A DNA stretch of 43,296 bases from Phascolarctobacterium sp. (GCA_004558595.1 SFCN01000008.1:1-43296); one strand, 5' to 3'. Positions 7,905 through 17,077 are shown, counted from the stretch's first letter. Translations and numbers: made by a program. Notes: generated by a model not told the origin, from the sequence alone.

Positions 7905-9011
7905 GTGAGTACTAATTTAGAGGTTGGTATCGTAGGCTTGCCCAATGTGGGCAAGAGTACCTTGTTTAATGCTATTACTAAGGCTGGCGCTGAAGCAGCT
8001 AACTATCCCTTCTGCACCATTGAGCCCAATGTGGGCGTTGTTGATGTTCCTGATAAACGCTTGGATGTTTTGAGCGATATGTTTAAATCCCGCAAAATTG
8101 TGCCTGCTGCTATGCGCTTTGTGGATATTGCAGGCCTTGTTAAGGGTGCCTCCAAGGGCGAGGGCTTGGGCAATAAATTCTTGGCTCATATCCGCGAGGT
8201 GGACGCAGTGGCCGAGGTAGTACGCTGCTTTGAGGATGGTAATATTACTCATGTGGAGGGTAGCATTGATCCTTTGCGTGATATCGATATTATTAACACC
8301 GAGCTATGCTTGGCTGACATGGAAACTGTGGAAAAGCGTCAGGAGCGTTTGGTAAAGCTGGCTAAGACCGGCGATAAAAAGGTGAAGCTGGAGCAGGCTG
8401 TTATGGAAAAAATTATGAATGGCCTTTCCGAGGGCGTGCCTGCTCGTCGTGTGGGTCTCACCGATGAGGAAAAGGAGCTGCTGGGTGATGTGCATCTTTT
8501 GACCATGAAGCCTATTTTGTATGTAACCAATGTGGCTGAGGGCGAGGTTGCCGATACTAGCGGTAATCCCCATGTGCAGGCTGTGAAAAAATATGCCCAG
8601 GAGGAGGGCTCCGAGGTTATTGTGGTTTCCGCCAAAATGGAAAGTGAAATCGCTGAATTAGACGCTGAGGAGGCTGCGGAATTCTTGGCCATGGCAGGTC
8701 TCGAGGAAACCGGTCTGGATCGCCTGATTAAGGCTGGCTTTAAGCTGTTGGGCCTCATGACCTTCCTGACTGCCGGTGAAATCGAATCCCGAGCTTGGAC
8801 TATCAAGCAAAATACCAAGGCTCCCCAAGCCGCCGGTAAGATTCACACCGATTTTGAGCGTGGCTTTATCCGTGCCGAGATTGTTTCCTATAATGATTTG
8901 GTAGCCTGCGGTAGCAAGGCTGCTGCCCGTGAAAAGGGCTTAGTACGCTTGGAGGGTAAGGACTACGTTATGCAGGATGGCGACGTAGTTGAATTCCGCT
9001 TCAACGTGTAA
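7905..9011 (+). CDS. ychF: YchF/OLA1-family ribosome-associated ATPase
   Basis: Obg-related P-loop ATPase that binds ribosomes and influences translation and stress responses. GLPNVGKST is the P-loop near the N-terminus. DIAGLVKGASKGEGLGNKFL follows as switch II. TNVAE replaces the NKxD guanine-specificity motif, as expected for the ATP-using YchF branch. A TGS domain ends the protein (AWTIKQNTKAPQAAGKIH to VEFRFNV). ATG 7899 lies only two bases after GGAG 7893-7896; GTG 7905 is better spaced and gives 368 residues. The PHP gene follows after 42 bases. Confidence 0.96.
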   Translation: MSTNLEVGIVGLPNVGKSTLFNAITKAGAEAANYPFCTIEPNVGVVDVPDKRLDVLSDMFKSRKIVPAAMRFVDIAGLVKGASKGEGLGNKFLAHIREVDAVAEVVRCFEDGNITHVEGSIDPLRDIDIINTELCLADMETVEKRQERLVKLAKTGDKKVKLEQAVMEKIMNGLSEGVPARRVGLTDEEKELLGDVHLLTMKPILYVTNVAEGEVADTSGNPHVQAVKKYAQEEGSEVIVVSAKMESEIAELDAEEAAEFLAMAGLEETGLDRLIKAGFKLLGLMTFLTAGEIESRAWTIKQNTKAPQAAGKIHTDFERGFIRAEIVSYNDLVACGSKAAAREKGLVRLEGKDYVMQDGDVVEFRFNV

Positions 9012-9053
9012 GAGAGTGTTGGAGGACGCTAAGTCCCTAAGAAGGTGTTTTGC

Positions 9054-9842
9054 TTGCTTTTTGATACCCATATGCATTGCGATTATTCCTGCGACAGCCA
9101 TATGCAGTTTGCTGATGCCATAGCTGTAGCTGAAGCAGAAAAAATAGGCATGATTGTTACTGAGCACTGGGATTATGATTATCCTACTAATCCTGATGCC
9201 TTTACCTTTGATATAGACGAATATTTTACACGCCTAAAGCCCTTGTGCAACGAAAACGTGCTCATCGGCATTGAAATTGGTATGCAGACCCATACCGCTG
9301 TTGAGGATAAAAGAGTGGCCCAGGGACATGACTTTGATTTTGTATTGGGCTCCATTCACTGCATCGGTAAGCGGGACTTATACGAGACCACTTGCTATGA
9401 GGGACGTGCTCGCCAGCAGATTGTGGAGGAGTTTTTGCAAGACTCCATTACCTGTCTGGAGCAGGATAGAGATTTTGATGCCTTTGCCCACATCGACTAT
9501 ATCTGCCGTTATTGGCCCTATAAAGGGGAAGAGCGTGAGCTGCGCTTAGCAGACGCACCTAATTTGTTCGACAAGCTGTTTCAGCTGTTGATAGAGAAAA
9601 ATATTCCTATAGAAATCAATACCCGTCGCTTGGATGATGCGGCTGCAGTGGCTGGGCTGTTGCCCCTTTATGAGCGCTATCATGACTTGGGCGGGAAGTA
9701 TTGTACCATTGGCAGTGATGCTCACTATGCAGAGCATGTGGGTCGTCGTCTGCAGGAGGCATTAAAAATCGCCACTGCCTGCCAACTGACGCCTGTGTAT
9801 TTTAGAAAGAGAAGGATGCAGATTATGGAGGTGTCCAAATGA
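9054..9842 (+). CDS. PHP-domain phosphatase, histidinol-phosphatase (HisK) type
   Basis: Metal-dependent phosphoesterase of the PHP family. The 262-residue protein opens with DTHMHCDYSCDS. It also contains TEHWDYDYP, GIEIG, LGSIHCIG, FAHIDYICRYWP and GSDAHYAEHVG, which together supply the expected metal-binding His, Asp and Glu residues. This arrangement matches HisK/HisJ-type histidinol phosphatases, but no histidine genes are nearby, so the substrate is uncertain. I chose TTG 9054, eight bases after AAGG, over a GTG at 9045 that overlaps the ribosome binding site. It overlaps the next gene by 4 bases (ATGA). Confidence 0.82.
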   Translation: MLFDTHMHCDYSCDSHMQFADAIAVAEAEKIGMIVTEHWDYDYPTNPDAFTFDIDEYFTRLKPLCNENVLIGIEIGMQTHTAVEDKRVAQGHDFDFVLGSIHCIGKRDLYETTCYEGRARQQIVEEFLQDSITCLEQDRDFDAFAHIDYICRYWPYKGEERELRLADAPNLFDKLFQLLIEKNIPIEINTRRLDDAAAVAGLLPLYERYHDLGGKYCTIGSDAHYAEHVGRRLQEALKIATACQLTPVYFRKRRMQIMEVSK

Positions 9843-10603
9843 GGTGTGTACGTTTTGAGGACCTAAAAACCGGCTTTATTGGCATCGGTTTTATCAATGG
9901 TGACTCCATCACAAGAGTTCAGGGTAGCTTGGAGACCTATTGGCAAATCACCGAAGATGTGTACAGAATGGACGAGGTACGTCTTTTGGCTCCCTGCGTA
10001 CCTAAGCAAATCATTTGTGTAAGCTTGAACTTCCGCAAGCGCGCTAACGAGTTTGGCGAGCCCGTACCTCAGGAGCCCATGCTGTGCTGCAAGGCCTCGC
10101 ATACGGTTATCGGTACCGGCGAGAGAATAATTTGGCCTGAAGAAGTGGGCGAGCTAGCCTTTGGCGTGGAGCTAGCTATTGTCATTAAAAAGAAGATGAA
10201 GAATGTGGCTGTGGAGGATGTGCCCAAGTATATTTTGGGTTATACCTGCGCTAACGATATTACAGCCCGTGATTTGCAGCGCAAGGAGCTGCAATGGCTG
10301 CGCTCTAAATCCTTTGATACCTTCTGTCCGCTGGGTCCTTGGATGGAAACTAAGCTGGACCCCACCAATTTGTCCATCAAATCCTGGGTTAACGGCGAGC
10401 TGAAGCAAAACGCCAATACTAAGAATATGGTTTATAATCCCTATGAAATCTTAAGCTATATTTCCCGTAGCTTTACCTTAGATGCAGGGGATATCGTGCT
10501 CACCGGCACTCCCGTAGGCTCCGGCCTTTTGAGCGTTGGGGATGAGGTGAAGGTAGAAATAGAAGGCATTGGCTCTATTACCAACTACGTGGAGCGGGCT
10601 TAA
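9839..10603 (+). CDS. Fumarylacetoacetate hydrolase family protein
   Basis: FAH-fold hydrolase, isomerase or decarboxylase acting on 2-oxo acid or dienoate substrates; the exact substrate cannot be read from sequence. In its 254 residues, VELAIVIKKKMKN carries the metal-binding Glu. YTCANDITARDLQ, KSFDTFCPLGPWM and IVLTGTPVGSGLLSVGDEVKVEIEGIG are family signatures. The N-terminal 60 residues are the small lead domain common in these proteins. Translationally coupled to the PHP gene through a 4-base overlap, so the two may act together. Confidence 0.9.
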   Translation: MRCVRFEDLKTGFIGIGFINGDSITRVQGSLETYWQITEDVYRMDEVRLLAPCVPKQIICVSLNFRKRANEFGEPVPQEPMLCCKASHTVIGTGERIIWPEEVGELAFGVELAIVIKKKMKNVAVEDVPKYILGYTCANDITARDLQRKELQWLRSKSFDTFCPLGPWMETKLDPTNLSIKSWVNGELKQNANTKNMVYNPYEILSYISRSFTLDAGDIVLTGTPVGSGLLSVGDEVKVEIEGIGSITNYVERA

Positions 10604-10620
10604 TTGATAATTAAAAGCAA

Positions 10621-10651
10621 GGCGTATGCGAGCGCATACGTCTTCTTTTTT
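10621..10651 (+). terminator. Terminator of the FAH gene
   Basis: CGTATGCG / CGCATACG stem (10623-10630 with 10633-10640) followed by TCTTCTTTTTT. Confidence 0.75.
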
Positions 10652-10676
10652 CGCTGCAGAGCTTGTTTCTAGATGC

Positions 10677-10705
10677 TTTACAATAAAAATATTTTGTGTT
10701 ATAGT
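10677..10705 (+). promoter_or_regulatory. Promoter of the MATE exporter
   Basis: TTTACA at 10677-10682 and TATAGT at 10700-10705, 17-base spacer, with an extended -10 TG at 10697-10698. Confidence 0.7.
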
Positions 10706-10742
10706 TTGACTGGTTAGTCTAGTAGTTTTTTGGAGGTATATT

Positions 10743-12083
10743 ATGTTACAGAATATGACGGAGGGCGAGCCCTTAAAGCTTATCCTGCCCTTTATGGTAC
10801 CTCTGCTCATTGGTAATGTTTTCCAGCAGCTTTATAATATTGCTGACGTGGTCATTGTTGGCCGCACCATTGGTGTGGAGGCCTTGGCGGCGGTGGGATC
10901 AGTTACGCCTCTCTTTATGATGACCATGGTGTTGACCATCGGTCTTTCCAACGGCTGTACTGTGGTAACAGGTCAACGCTATGGCGCAGGGGACATGGAG
11001 GGCATGCGGCGCAGTATCGGTACCTGTACGGTGCTTAGCGTTATGTTTACCCTGCTTATTATGGTGGTTTTTCACCTCATTATTGACCCGGCTCTGGTGC
11101 TGATGAATATTCCGCCGGAGCTTCTGGCAGACGCCAAGGCCTATGTAATGATTATTGTGGACGGTCTTTTTGCCATGATGGGCTACAATCTTTTATCAGG
11201 CATCATGCGTTCCTTGGGTGATAGTAAAACGCCCCTGTATTTTCTCATTGTCTCTTCCATTGTTAATATTGCGTTAGCTCTGTTCTTTATTATGGTATTG
11301 GGCTGGGGTGTGCCGGGCAGCGCTGTGGCGCTGGTTATCGCCCAGGCGATTTCGGCGATTTTGTGCTTGGCTTATATTTATAGGCGTTTTCCCCAGCTGC
11401 ATATTTCTCGCAAGGATTTTAGGTTGGATGGACCGGAGGTATGGGCTCATTTGCGGATGGGTCTGCCCATGGCGGTGCAGTTCAGCGTTTTAGGTGTGGG
11501 TATTATTGTGCTGCAGGCTGTGTGCAACAAGTTTGGTGGACAGCAGATTGCTGGCTTTACGGCAGCTACTCGTGTAGAGCAAATGGCGCTGCAGCCCATG
11601 ATTTCTTCGGGCATCGCTATGGCCGTATTTACTGCGCAGAATTATGGCGCCCGTCGCTTTGATCGCATTCGCGAGGCTGTGCGCAAATGCTCCATGCTGA
11701 GCTTTGGCTTTAGCGCCTTTGCGGCGCTGTGTATGTTTCTTTTTGGGGAGCATATTATCGGGATTTTTATGGAGAATCCCGGGCCCGAGGTTATGGAAGC
11801 GGCTCATTTGTATATTCTTTATACGGTGCCGGTATATTTTTTCTTAAGCCAGATTTTTATTTATCGCAATGCTTGTCAGGGTATGGGTATCGGTCTCGTG
11901 CCCATGCTATCGGGCTTTATCGAGCTGATTATGCGCTCGGGTGCAGCGATTTATTTGAGTGAAGCCTTTGGCTATATTGGCGCTTGTGTTGCGTCTCCGA
12001 TTTCCTGGATTAGCTGTGCTTTGTTTGTGTTCTGCTCTTATCGTTATTTTGTGAATCTCTTGGAGAAGCAGTATCGCGCGTAG
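10743..12083 (+). CDS. MATE-family efflux transporter
   Basis: Inner-membrane multidrug and toxin extrusion exporter, usually driven by a sodium or proton gradient. The 446 residues form about twelve hydrophobic segments in two halves. The family-like N-terminus is PFMVPLLIGNVFQQLYNIADVVIVGR, and QPMISSGIAMAVFTAQNYGARR appears in the second half. GGAGG precedes the start. Substrate unknown. It is monocistronic, with its own promoter and a shared terminator. Confidence 0.93.
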   Translation: MLQNMTEGEPLKLILPFMVPLLIGNVFQQLYNIADVVIVGRTIGVEALAAVGSVTPLFMMTMVLTIGLSNGCTVVTGQRYGAGDMEGMRRSIGTCTVLSVMFTLLIMVVFHLIIDPALVLMNIPPELLADAKAYVMIIVDGLFAMMGYNLLSGIMRSLGDSKTPLYFLIVSSIVNIALALFFIMVLGWGVPGSAVALVIAQAISAILCLAYIYRRFPQLHISRKDFRLDGPEVWAHLRMGLPMAVQFSVLGVGIIVLQAVCNKFGGQQIAGFTAATRVEQMALQPMISSGIAMAVFTAQNYGARRFDRIREAVRKCSMLSFGFSAFAALCMFLFGEHIIGIFMENPGPEVMEAAHLYILYTVPVYFFLSQIFIYRNACQGMGIGLVPMLSGFIELIMRSGAAIYLSEAFGYIGACVASPISWISCALFVFCSYRYFVNLLEKQYRA

Positions 12084-12116
12084 GGCACTTGCTGCTGGTT
12101 AATTTTAGGTAATATA

Positions 12117-12172
12117 AAAGCTCCCTGCTTATTGGGTCTCGATTGAGTCGTGGTAGGCAGGGAGCTTTTTTG
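12117..12172. terminator. Bidirectional terminator between MATE and copZ
   Basis: AAAAGCTCCCTGC (12117-12129) pairs with GCAGGGAGCTTTT (12158-12170), with T-runs available on both strands. Confidence 0.85.
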
Positions 12173-12222
12173 TTGCTTAAGCTTGGTCAAGCATTGAAAT
12201 ATACCTTGGCCTATGTGCTAGC

Positions 12223-12429
12223 TTAGGCGATTTCGATTACGTCAAAGCCGGTGTCTTCGATGGCAGCTTTGATAGCGGCGTCATCAGGAGCGGGGCCGGA
12301 TACAGTGGCCACATTGTCCTCAAGGGATACAGTTACGCTGGTGATGCCGGGAAGAGCCTTGAGAGCATCGTTAACTGCCTTTACGCAGTGCTGGCAGTGC
12401 ATACCGCCAATGAAAATAGTTTTGATCAT
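12223..12429 (-). CDS. copZ: Copper chaperone CopZ-like HMA protein
   Basis: Small cytosolic heavy-metal-associated domain protein of 68 residues with the metal-binding loop GMHCQHC near residues 9-15. The ferredoxin-like fold continues through VTVSLEDNVATVSG and ends in AIEDTGFDVIEI. In this family it hands Cu(I) to the P-type ATPase CopA, which is encoded on the same strand 375 bases upstream. It has its own ribosome binding site (GAAAGGACTG). Confidence 0.93.
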   Translation of the reverse strand: MIKTIFIGGMHCQHCVKAVNDALKALPGITSVTVSLEDNVATVSGPAPDDAAIKAAIEDTGFDVIEIA

Positions 12430-12538
12430 GTGAATCAGTCCTTTCGTTTTTAATGTTTTATATAGATTTTACTATAGACGTTATCGTTCAAAGGTATACA
12501 TGTGAAGTGCTCCATTTGATATATTAATTATTAGAATT

Positions 12539-12791
12539 AGTAAATAGTAATCATCAAACTCGCAAGTGATTTTCTCAAGCGAGTCGCCAAATTATGCAAG
12601 TGCCACGCACGCAGCAGAATTTGTGCAGGGAGCTGTCCCCTTGGGGATAACGCAAATTTCGTGGGGTACAATCACGAAGCTGTGGTGTCCAATCTGTTCG
12701 CAGAATGATTTATGTTATCGAAACCTTGCTTCTATTGTACCAACCACTTATTTGCTAAAAATCACAGCTCCTTTGCTGATTACTAATTACT
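12539..12791. repeat. Non-coding block bounded by a 20-bp imperfect inverted repeat
   Basis: The 375 bases between copZ and copA contain no convincing gene. The arms 12539-12558 and 12772-12791 match as inverted repeats with two mismatches. Inside are short palindromes, for example ACTCGC / GCGAGT near 12558-12584. It could be a decayed MITE-like insertion separating a once contiguous copA-copZ pair. I found no target-site duplication. Confidence 0.45.
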
Positions 12792-12804
12792 TAATTGCTT
12801 CTTA

Positions 12805-15126
12805 TTACAGCTTCACAAATCGTAGTCTTAAAGCGTTGGTTACTACCGATACGGAGCTGCAGCTCATGGCTGCAGCGGCAATCATGGGATTGAGCAGCCA
12901 GCCGAAGGCTGGATAAAGAAGACCAGCAGCCAAGGGAATGCCGATGGTGTTATAGATAAAGGCCCAGAAGAGGTTTTCTTTGATATTCTTCATAACGCTT
13001 TTGCTGAGGCCAATGGCTCGGGTAACATCCAGTAAATCGTTTTTGATGAGCACCATATCCGCTGCTTCAATAGCTACATCGGTACCGGCACCGATGGCGA
13101 TGCCCACGTCGGCACGAGCTAGGGCGGGGGCATCGTTGATGCCATCGCCTACCATGGCGACGACGTGGCCTTTTTCCTGCAGCAGGCGTACATGCCGCTC
13201 CTTGTCTTGGGGCAGTACCTGAGCGATGGCTTCATCCAGACCAACCTGTTGCCGAATAGCTTCCGCTGTGGCGGCATTGTCGCCTGTGAGCATAACTACC
13301 TTGAGTCCCATGGAACGCATTTTGGCGATGGCTTCTCTACTGGTAGGCTTAACGGTGTCGGCAACCGCGATAGTGCCCAGAAGGCGTGAGCCTTGGGCGA
13401 AGTAGAGCGGGGTTTTGCCAGTGCTCGCTAAAGCCTCGTGCTGCATCGCAAGGGCTTGCGTGTCCACGCCCTGCTCCTCCATGAGGAGCAGATTTCCAGC
13501 AGCGTAGCGTTCCTTATTGAGTGTAGCTAAAAAGCCTCGCCCTGGCAGAGCCACATAGTCTGTAGCGACCAAGTTATTAGCTGCGAAGGCGTCGACAAGG
13601 TTGGTGTTTGCCTGTGCATCTGGAGCAGTGCTCAGCTGTTGCTGTTTTGCTGCTTGCACAACTGCCTGCCCCAGCGGATGCTCTGAGAGGCTTTCCAGAG
13701 TAGCAGCTATGCTTAATAGCTCGGTAGCTTCAATACCTGAGGCAGGTAGAATATCTGTGACCACAGGCTTACCCTCTGTGACAGTGCCTGTCTTATCTAA
13801 GATCACTGTATCAACCTTGTGGGCTGTTTCTAAGGCTGTGGCCGATTTAATCAGGATACCCTGCTTAGCTCCACGACCAGTGCCCACCATAATGGCAGTA
13901 GGCGTGGCTAGACCTAAAGCACAAGGACAGGAAATGACTAGTACGGAAATAGCAATGGTCAGGGCAAAATGCAGGCTTTGACCTAGGATTAACCAAATGC
14001 AGGCGGCAACTACAGCAATGGTGATAACCACGGGCACGAAAATACCGCTGATTTTATCAGCTAGCTTAGCAATGGGAGCTTTAGAGGAGGTTGCTTCCTC
14101 CACTAGAGCGATAATCTTAGCTAAGGTCGTATCGCTGCCAATGGCAGTGGCTTCCATTTTAAAATAGCCACTTTTATTGATGGTGCCGCCGGTGACCTTA
14201 TCCCCGGCTAGCTTGTCCACAGGAATGCTTTCGCCGGTAATAGCGCTTTCATCTAATGCGCCACTGCCTTCTAAAATCTGTCCATCCACAGGTACAGTGG
14301 CTCCTGCTTTAACAATGAGCATATCACCAATGACGACCTCTTCAAGGGGAATTTCGCCCTGTACACCGTGTCGCTCCACCAGGGCAGTTTTGGGTGCGAG
14401 CTGCATTAGGGCGGTTAGAGCATCGGAGGTATGGCTTTTAGCCCGGGCCTCCAAGAATTTGCCCAAGGTAATCAGGGCTAAAATCATGGCTGCAGACTCA
14501 AAATAGAGGGCATCATAAAAGCCGCTGACCAGATCTAGCCTTTGATGGCCAAAGGCATAGGCTAGACCCAAGAGACCGTACAGGCCGTAGACAAAGGCTG
14601 CGCCACTGCCAATGGCAATCAGGGAATCCATGTTAGGAGCTCGATTCCATAAATTTCGCAGTCCGTGGTAAAAATATTTATAGCCTGTAATCACCACGGG
14701 CAGACAGCAAAATAGTTGTAATAAGGAGGCCAAGAGCAGGTTTTGCTGTCCCTGCACAATGCTCGGCAAGGGCCAGCCATACATGAGCCCCATATGCAAA
14801 TAGAATAGAGGCGTGGTGAAGGCCAAGGAGAGAGCCAAACGCTGTCGCATTTCCTTAAGCTCCAGAGCAGCAGTATTAGTTGGCTTAGCTGGGAGGGCAG
14901 CCTTAGCTGTAGCTTGGTGCACCGCTGCCCCAAAGCCCAGCTTCTCAATGCGGGCAATGATAGCGTTAGCGTCTAGCTTGGCGTCATCGTAGGTTACCTG
15001 AGCCTTATTGGTCAAAAGATTAACGGCGATTGTCTCGACACCATCCATGCGGCCCACAACCTTTTCAATACGGCTGGAGCAGGCAGAGCAGCTCATGCCG
15101 GTGATATCTAAAAGCTCTTTACGCAT
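12805..15126 (-). CDS. copA: Copper-exporting P1B-type ATPase
   Basis: Inner-membrane Cu(I) export pump of 773 residues. One N-terminal HMA domain has GMSCSACSSRIEK (residues 9-21). The transmembrane ion site is CPC in ISCPCALGLATPTA, with YN and MSCSSVSV motifs in the last helices, the set typical of Cu(I) pumps. ITGES (actuator), DKTGT (phosphorylation Asp), SEHPLG (ATP binding) and GDGINDAPAL follow in order. A longer frame starts 13 codons earlier, but the GAAAGG site at 15134-15139 supports 15126. Its promoter contains a perfect palindrome shared with the divergent hxlR. Confidence 0.97.
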   Translation of the reverse strand: MRKELLDITGMSCSACSSRIEKVVGRMDGVETIAVNLLTNKAQVTYDDAKLDANAIIARIEKLGFGAAVHQATAKAALPAKPTNTAALELKEMRQRLALSLAFTTPLFYLHMGLMYGWPLPSIVQGQQNLLLASLLQLFCCLPVVITGYKYFYHGLRNLWNRAPNMDSLIAIGSGAAFVYGLYGLLGLAYAFGHQRLDLVSGFYDALYFESAAMILALITLGKFLEARAKSHTSDALTALMQLAPKTALVERHGVQGEIPLEEVVIGDMLIVKAGATVPVDGQILEGSGALDESAITGESIPVDKLAGDKVTGGTINKSGYFKMEATAIGSDTTLAKIIALVEEATSSKAPIAKLADKISGIFVPVVITIAVVAACIWLILGQSLHFALTIAISVLVISCPCALGLATPTAIMVGTGRGAKQGILIKSATALETAHKVDTVILDKTGTVTEGKPVVTDILPASGIEATELLSIAATLESLSEHPLGQAVVQAAKQQQLSTAPDAQANTNLVDAFAANNLVATDYVALPGRGFLATLNKERYAAGNLLLMEEQGVDTQALAMQHEALASTGKTPLYFAQGSRLLGTIAVADTVKPTSREAIAKMRSMGLKVVMLTGDNAATAEAIRQQVGLDEAIAQVLPQDKERHVRLLQEKGHVVAMVGDGINDAPALARADVGIAIGAGTDVAIEAADMVLIKNDLLDVTRAIGLSKSVMKNIKENLFWAFIYNTIGIPLAAGLLYPAFGWLLNPMIAAAAMSCSSVSVVTNALRLRFVKL

Positions 15127-15162
15127 AATTTTTTCCTTTCTGCTTTTTGACAACAAAGCGAC

Positions 15163-15201
15163 CATTTGCTAATATTATAGCAAATGCTATCCTTGTTTCA
15201 A
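15163..15201 (-). promoter_or_regulatory. copA promoter overlapped by a palindromic operator
   Basis: On the minus strand TTGAAA (15196-15201) and TATAAT (15174-15179) are 16 bases apart. A perfect 9-bp inverted repeat, CATTTGCTA (15163-15171) and TAGCAAATG (15178-15186), brackets the -10 box. A bound repressor would block RNA polymerase. The divergent HxlR protein is the obvious candidate; this is inference. Confidence 0.7.
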
Positions 15202-15213
15202 GAATGCACTTAT

Positions 15214-15242
15214 TTGATATATACTACCCAAAAGGATACTAT
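15214..15242 (+). promoter_or_regulatory. hxlR promoter
   Basis: TTGATA at 15214-15219 and TACTAT at 15237-15242 with a 17-base spacer. The expected transcript start is within a few bases of the ribosome binding site (AAAGGAG 15245-15251). Confidence 0.6.
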
Positions 15243-15256
15243 AAAAGGAGATCATT

Positions 15257-15619
15257 ATGAATAAAGAGGAATTAAATGCTAATTGCCCGGTTTCGGCAAC
15301 ACTTCAGTTAATTGGTGGTAAATACAAGGCTTTGCTATTGTGGCATCTTTCCAGTGGTGTTTTGCGTTTCAATGAGCTACGCCGCCTGGTACCTGAGGCT
15401 ACTCCTAAAATGTTAACACAACAATTACGTGAGTTAGAAAAAGATAATCTTATTACCCGTACAGTATATCCAGTGGTGCCACCTAAAGTAGAATATTCAT
15501 TAACAGCTAGAGGTAGAAGTTTATTTCCTATATTACAAGCTATGTATGTCTGGGGCAGCGAGCTAATGAAGGAAAAGGGGCAGTGCCCCCATTGCTCCAT
15601 GGTTTTTGAGGAAAAATGA
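15257..15619 (+). CDS. HxlR-family winged-helix regulator
   Basis: DNA-binding regulator of 120 residues. The N-terminal NCPVSATLQLIGGKYKALLLWHL and the helix around LVPEATPKMLTQQLRELEKDNLI are the HxlR signature. VEYSLTARGRSLFPIL forms the wing and dimer helix. Family members such as YodB and HypR sense electrophiles through the N-terminal cysteine. This one also ends in CPHC, which could bind a metal. Divergent from copA across a palindrome, it is a candidate copper or redox regulator of copA; that link is inference. Confidence 0.9.
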   Translation: MNKEELNANCPVSATLQLIGGKYKALLLWHLSSGVLRFNELRRLVPEATPKMLTQQLRELEKDNLITRTVYPVVPPKVEYSLTARGRSLFPILQAMYVWGSELMKEKGQCPHCSMVFEEK

Positions 15620-15620
15620 A

Positions 15621-15650
15621 ACCCGCTGCTTGAAGGCAGCGGGTAAAATT
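15621..15650. terminator. Bidirectional terminator between hxlR and serS
   Basis: Stem ACCCGCTGC / GCAGCGGGT (15621-15629 with 15636-15644). A and T stretches on each side give a usable, moderate tract for both converging genes. Confidence 0.65.
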
Positions 15651-15662
15651 TCAAGAATATAC

Positions 15663-16943
15663 TTATTTCTCGGGAGCCTTGATGACATCACAGCCCATGT
15701 AAGGACGCAGTACCTTAGGCACTACTACGCTGCCATCAGCTTGCTGATAGTTTTCTAGAATTGCTGCTACAGTACGGCCAACAGCTACGCCACTACCGTT
15801 AAGAGTGTGCACAAATTCCGGCTTGGATTTAGCATCGCGGCGGAAGCGGATATTAGCACGACGAGCTTGGAAGTCCAGGAAGTTGGAGCAGGAGGAAATC
15901 TCGCGGTAGCAATTTGCAGCCGGCAGCCAAACCTCCAAATCATAGGTAGTAGCAGAGCTAAAGCCCAAATCGCCAGAGCACAGGCGTACTACATGATAGG
16001 GCAGCTCCAGTGCCTGCAGCACCTCTTCAGCGTCGTTGGTCAGCTTGTCCAGCTCAGCCCAGGACTCCTCGGGCTTGGTGAATTTAACCAATTCAACCTT
16101 GTTGAATTGATGCATACGAATCAGGCCACGGGTATCGCGACCGGCAGCACCTGCCTCAGCACGGAAGCAAGCACTGTAAGCGGTGTATTTCAAGGGCAGT
16201 TGGTCGCCGGTTAAGATATCATCTCGATGATAGTTGGTAACAGGAACCTCTGCCGTAGGAATGAGGTACATATCGCCATTTTCCAGCTTGTACATATCCT
16301 CTGCGAATTTCGGCAGTTGGCCGGTGCCCTGCATGGAAGCACCATTAACGATGAAGGGCGGGAAGAATTCAGTATAGCCATGCTTTTGAGTGTGCATATC
16401 GAGGAAGAAGTTGATTACAGCACGCTCCAAGCGGGAGCCAATGCCCTTGTAGAAAACATAACGAGCACCGGAGACCTTTACGCCACGCTCAAAGTCCAGA
16501 ATGCCCAGGCCTTCGCCCAAATCCCAGTGAGCCTTAGGCTCAAAATCGAATTTAGTGGGCTCGCCCCAGGTGCGTACTACGGGATTGCAAGTATCGTCCT
16601 TGCCAATGGGCACATCCTCTGCCGGCATGTTGGGAATAGTCAACAAGATAGCCTTCAGACGATCTTCAATGTCCTTCAGCTCCTTGTCATCCTCAGCGAT
16701 TTTATCGCCTAAAGCACGTACAGCAGCCATCTTTTCGGTAGCATCCTGCCCAGCCTTCTTCAGCTTGCCAATTTCTTGAGAAGCCGTATTACGCTCCTTC
16801 TTCAGAGCCTCAACCTGTTGGGTCAGTTCACGACGTTTTTTGTCCAATTCCAAGAACTCTGTCAAGTCCAAATGGCCATTGCGATTAGCAACCGCCTGCA
16901 TAACCTTGTCCGGATTTTCGCGGACAAATTTCATATCTAACAT
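15663..16943 (-). CDS. serS: Serine--tRNA ligase
   Basis: Cytoplasmic class II aminoacyl-tRNA synthetase that charges tRNA-Ser. In its 426 residues, the N-terminal about 105 form the coiled-coil tRNA-binding arm (LDKKRRELTQQVEALKKE onward). Motif 2 is FRAEAGAAGRDTRGLIRMHQF, and motif 3 appears as GSGVAVGRTVAAILEN near the end. LIPTAEVPVTN and EISSCSNFLDFQARR are further family marks. CCTCC at 16951-16955 (GGAGG on minus) fixes the start. No T-box precedes it. Confidence 0.98.
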   Translation of the reverse strand: MLDMKFVRENPDKVMQAVANRNGHLDLTEFLELDKKRRELTQQVEALKKERNTASQEIGKLKKAGQDATEKMAAVRALGDKIAEDDKELKDIEDRLKAILLTIPNMPAEDVPIGKDDTCNPVVRTWGEPTKFDFEPKAHWDLGEGLGILDFERGVKVSGARYVFYKGIGSRLERAVINFFLDMHTQKHGYTEFFPPFIVNGASMQGTGQLPKFAEDMYKLENGDMYLIPTAEVPVTNYHRDDILTGDQLPLKYTAYSACFRAEAGAAGRDTRGLIRMHQFNKVELVKFTKPEESWAELDKLTNDAEEVLQALELPYHVVRLCSGDLGFSSATTYDLEVWLPAANCYREISSCSNFLDFQARRANIRFRRDAKSKPEFVHTLNGSGVAVGRTVAAILENYQQADGSVVVPKVLRPYMGCDVIKAPEK

Positions 16944-17077
16944 ATATATTCCTCCAAATCAAAAATATCATAAACCATATTTTAACACAAAAGAGCATAA
17001 GAAAAAAGCACTTATAAGAAGTTTAGCTACTTTCTTTTAGTTGAATACATTAAATTGTAAGCTTATGCTTTTTCTGG

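Noticed and set aside
12566..12916. Plus-strand open frame crossing the copZ-copA spacer
   Set aside because: It runs into antisense copA, has no ribosome binding site and has no recognisable protein features.
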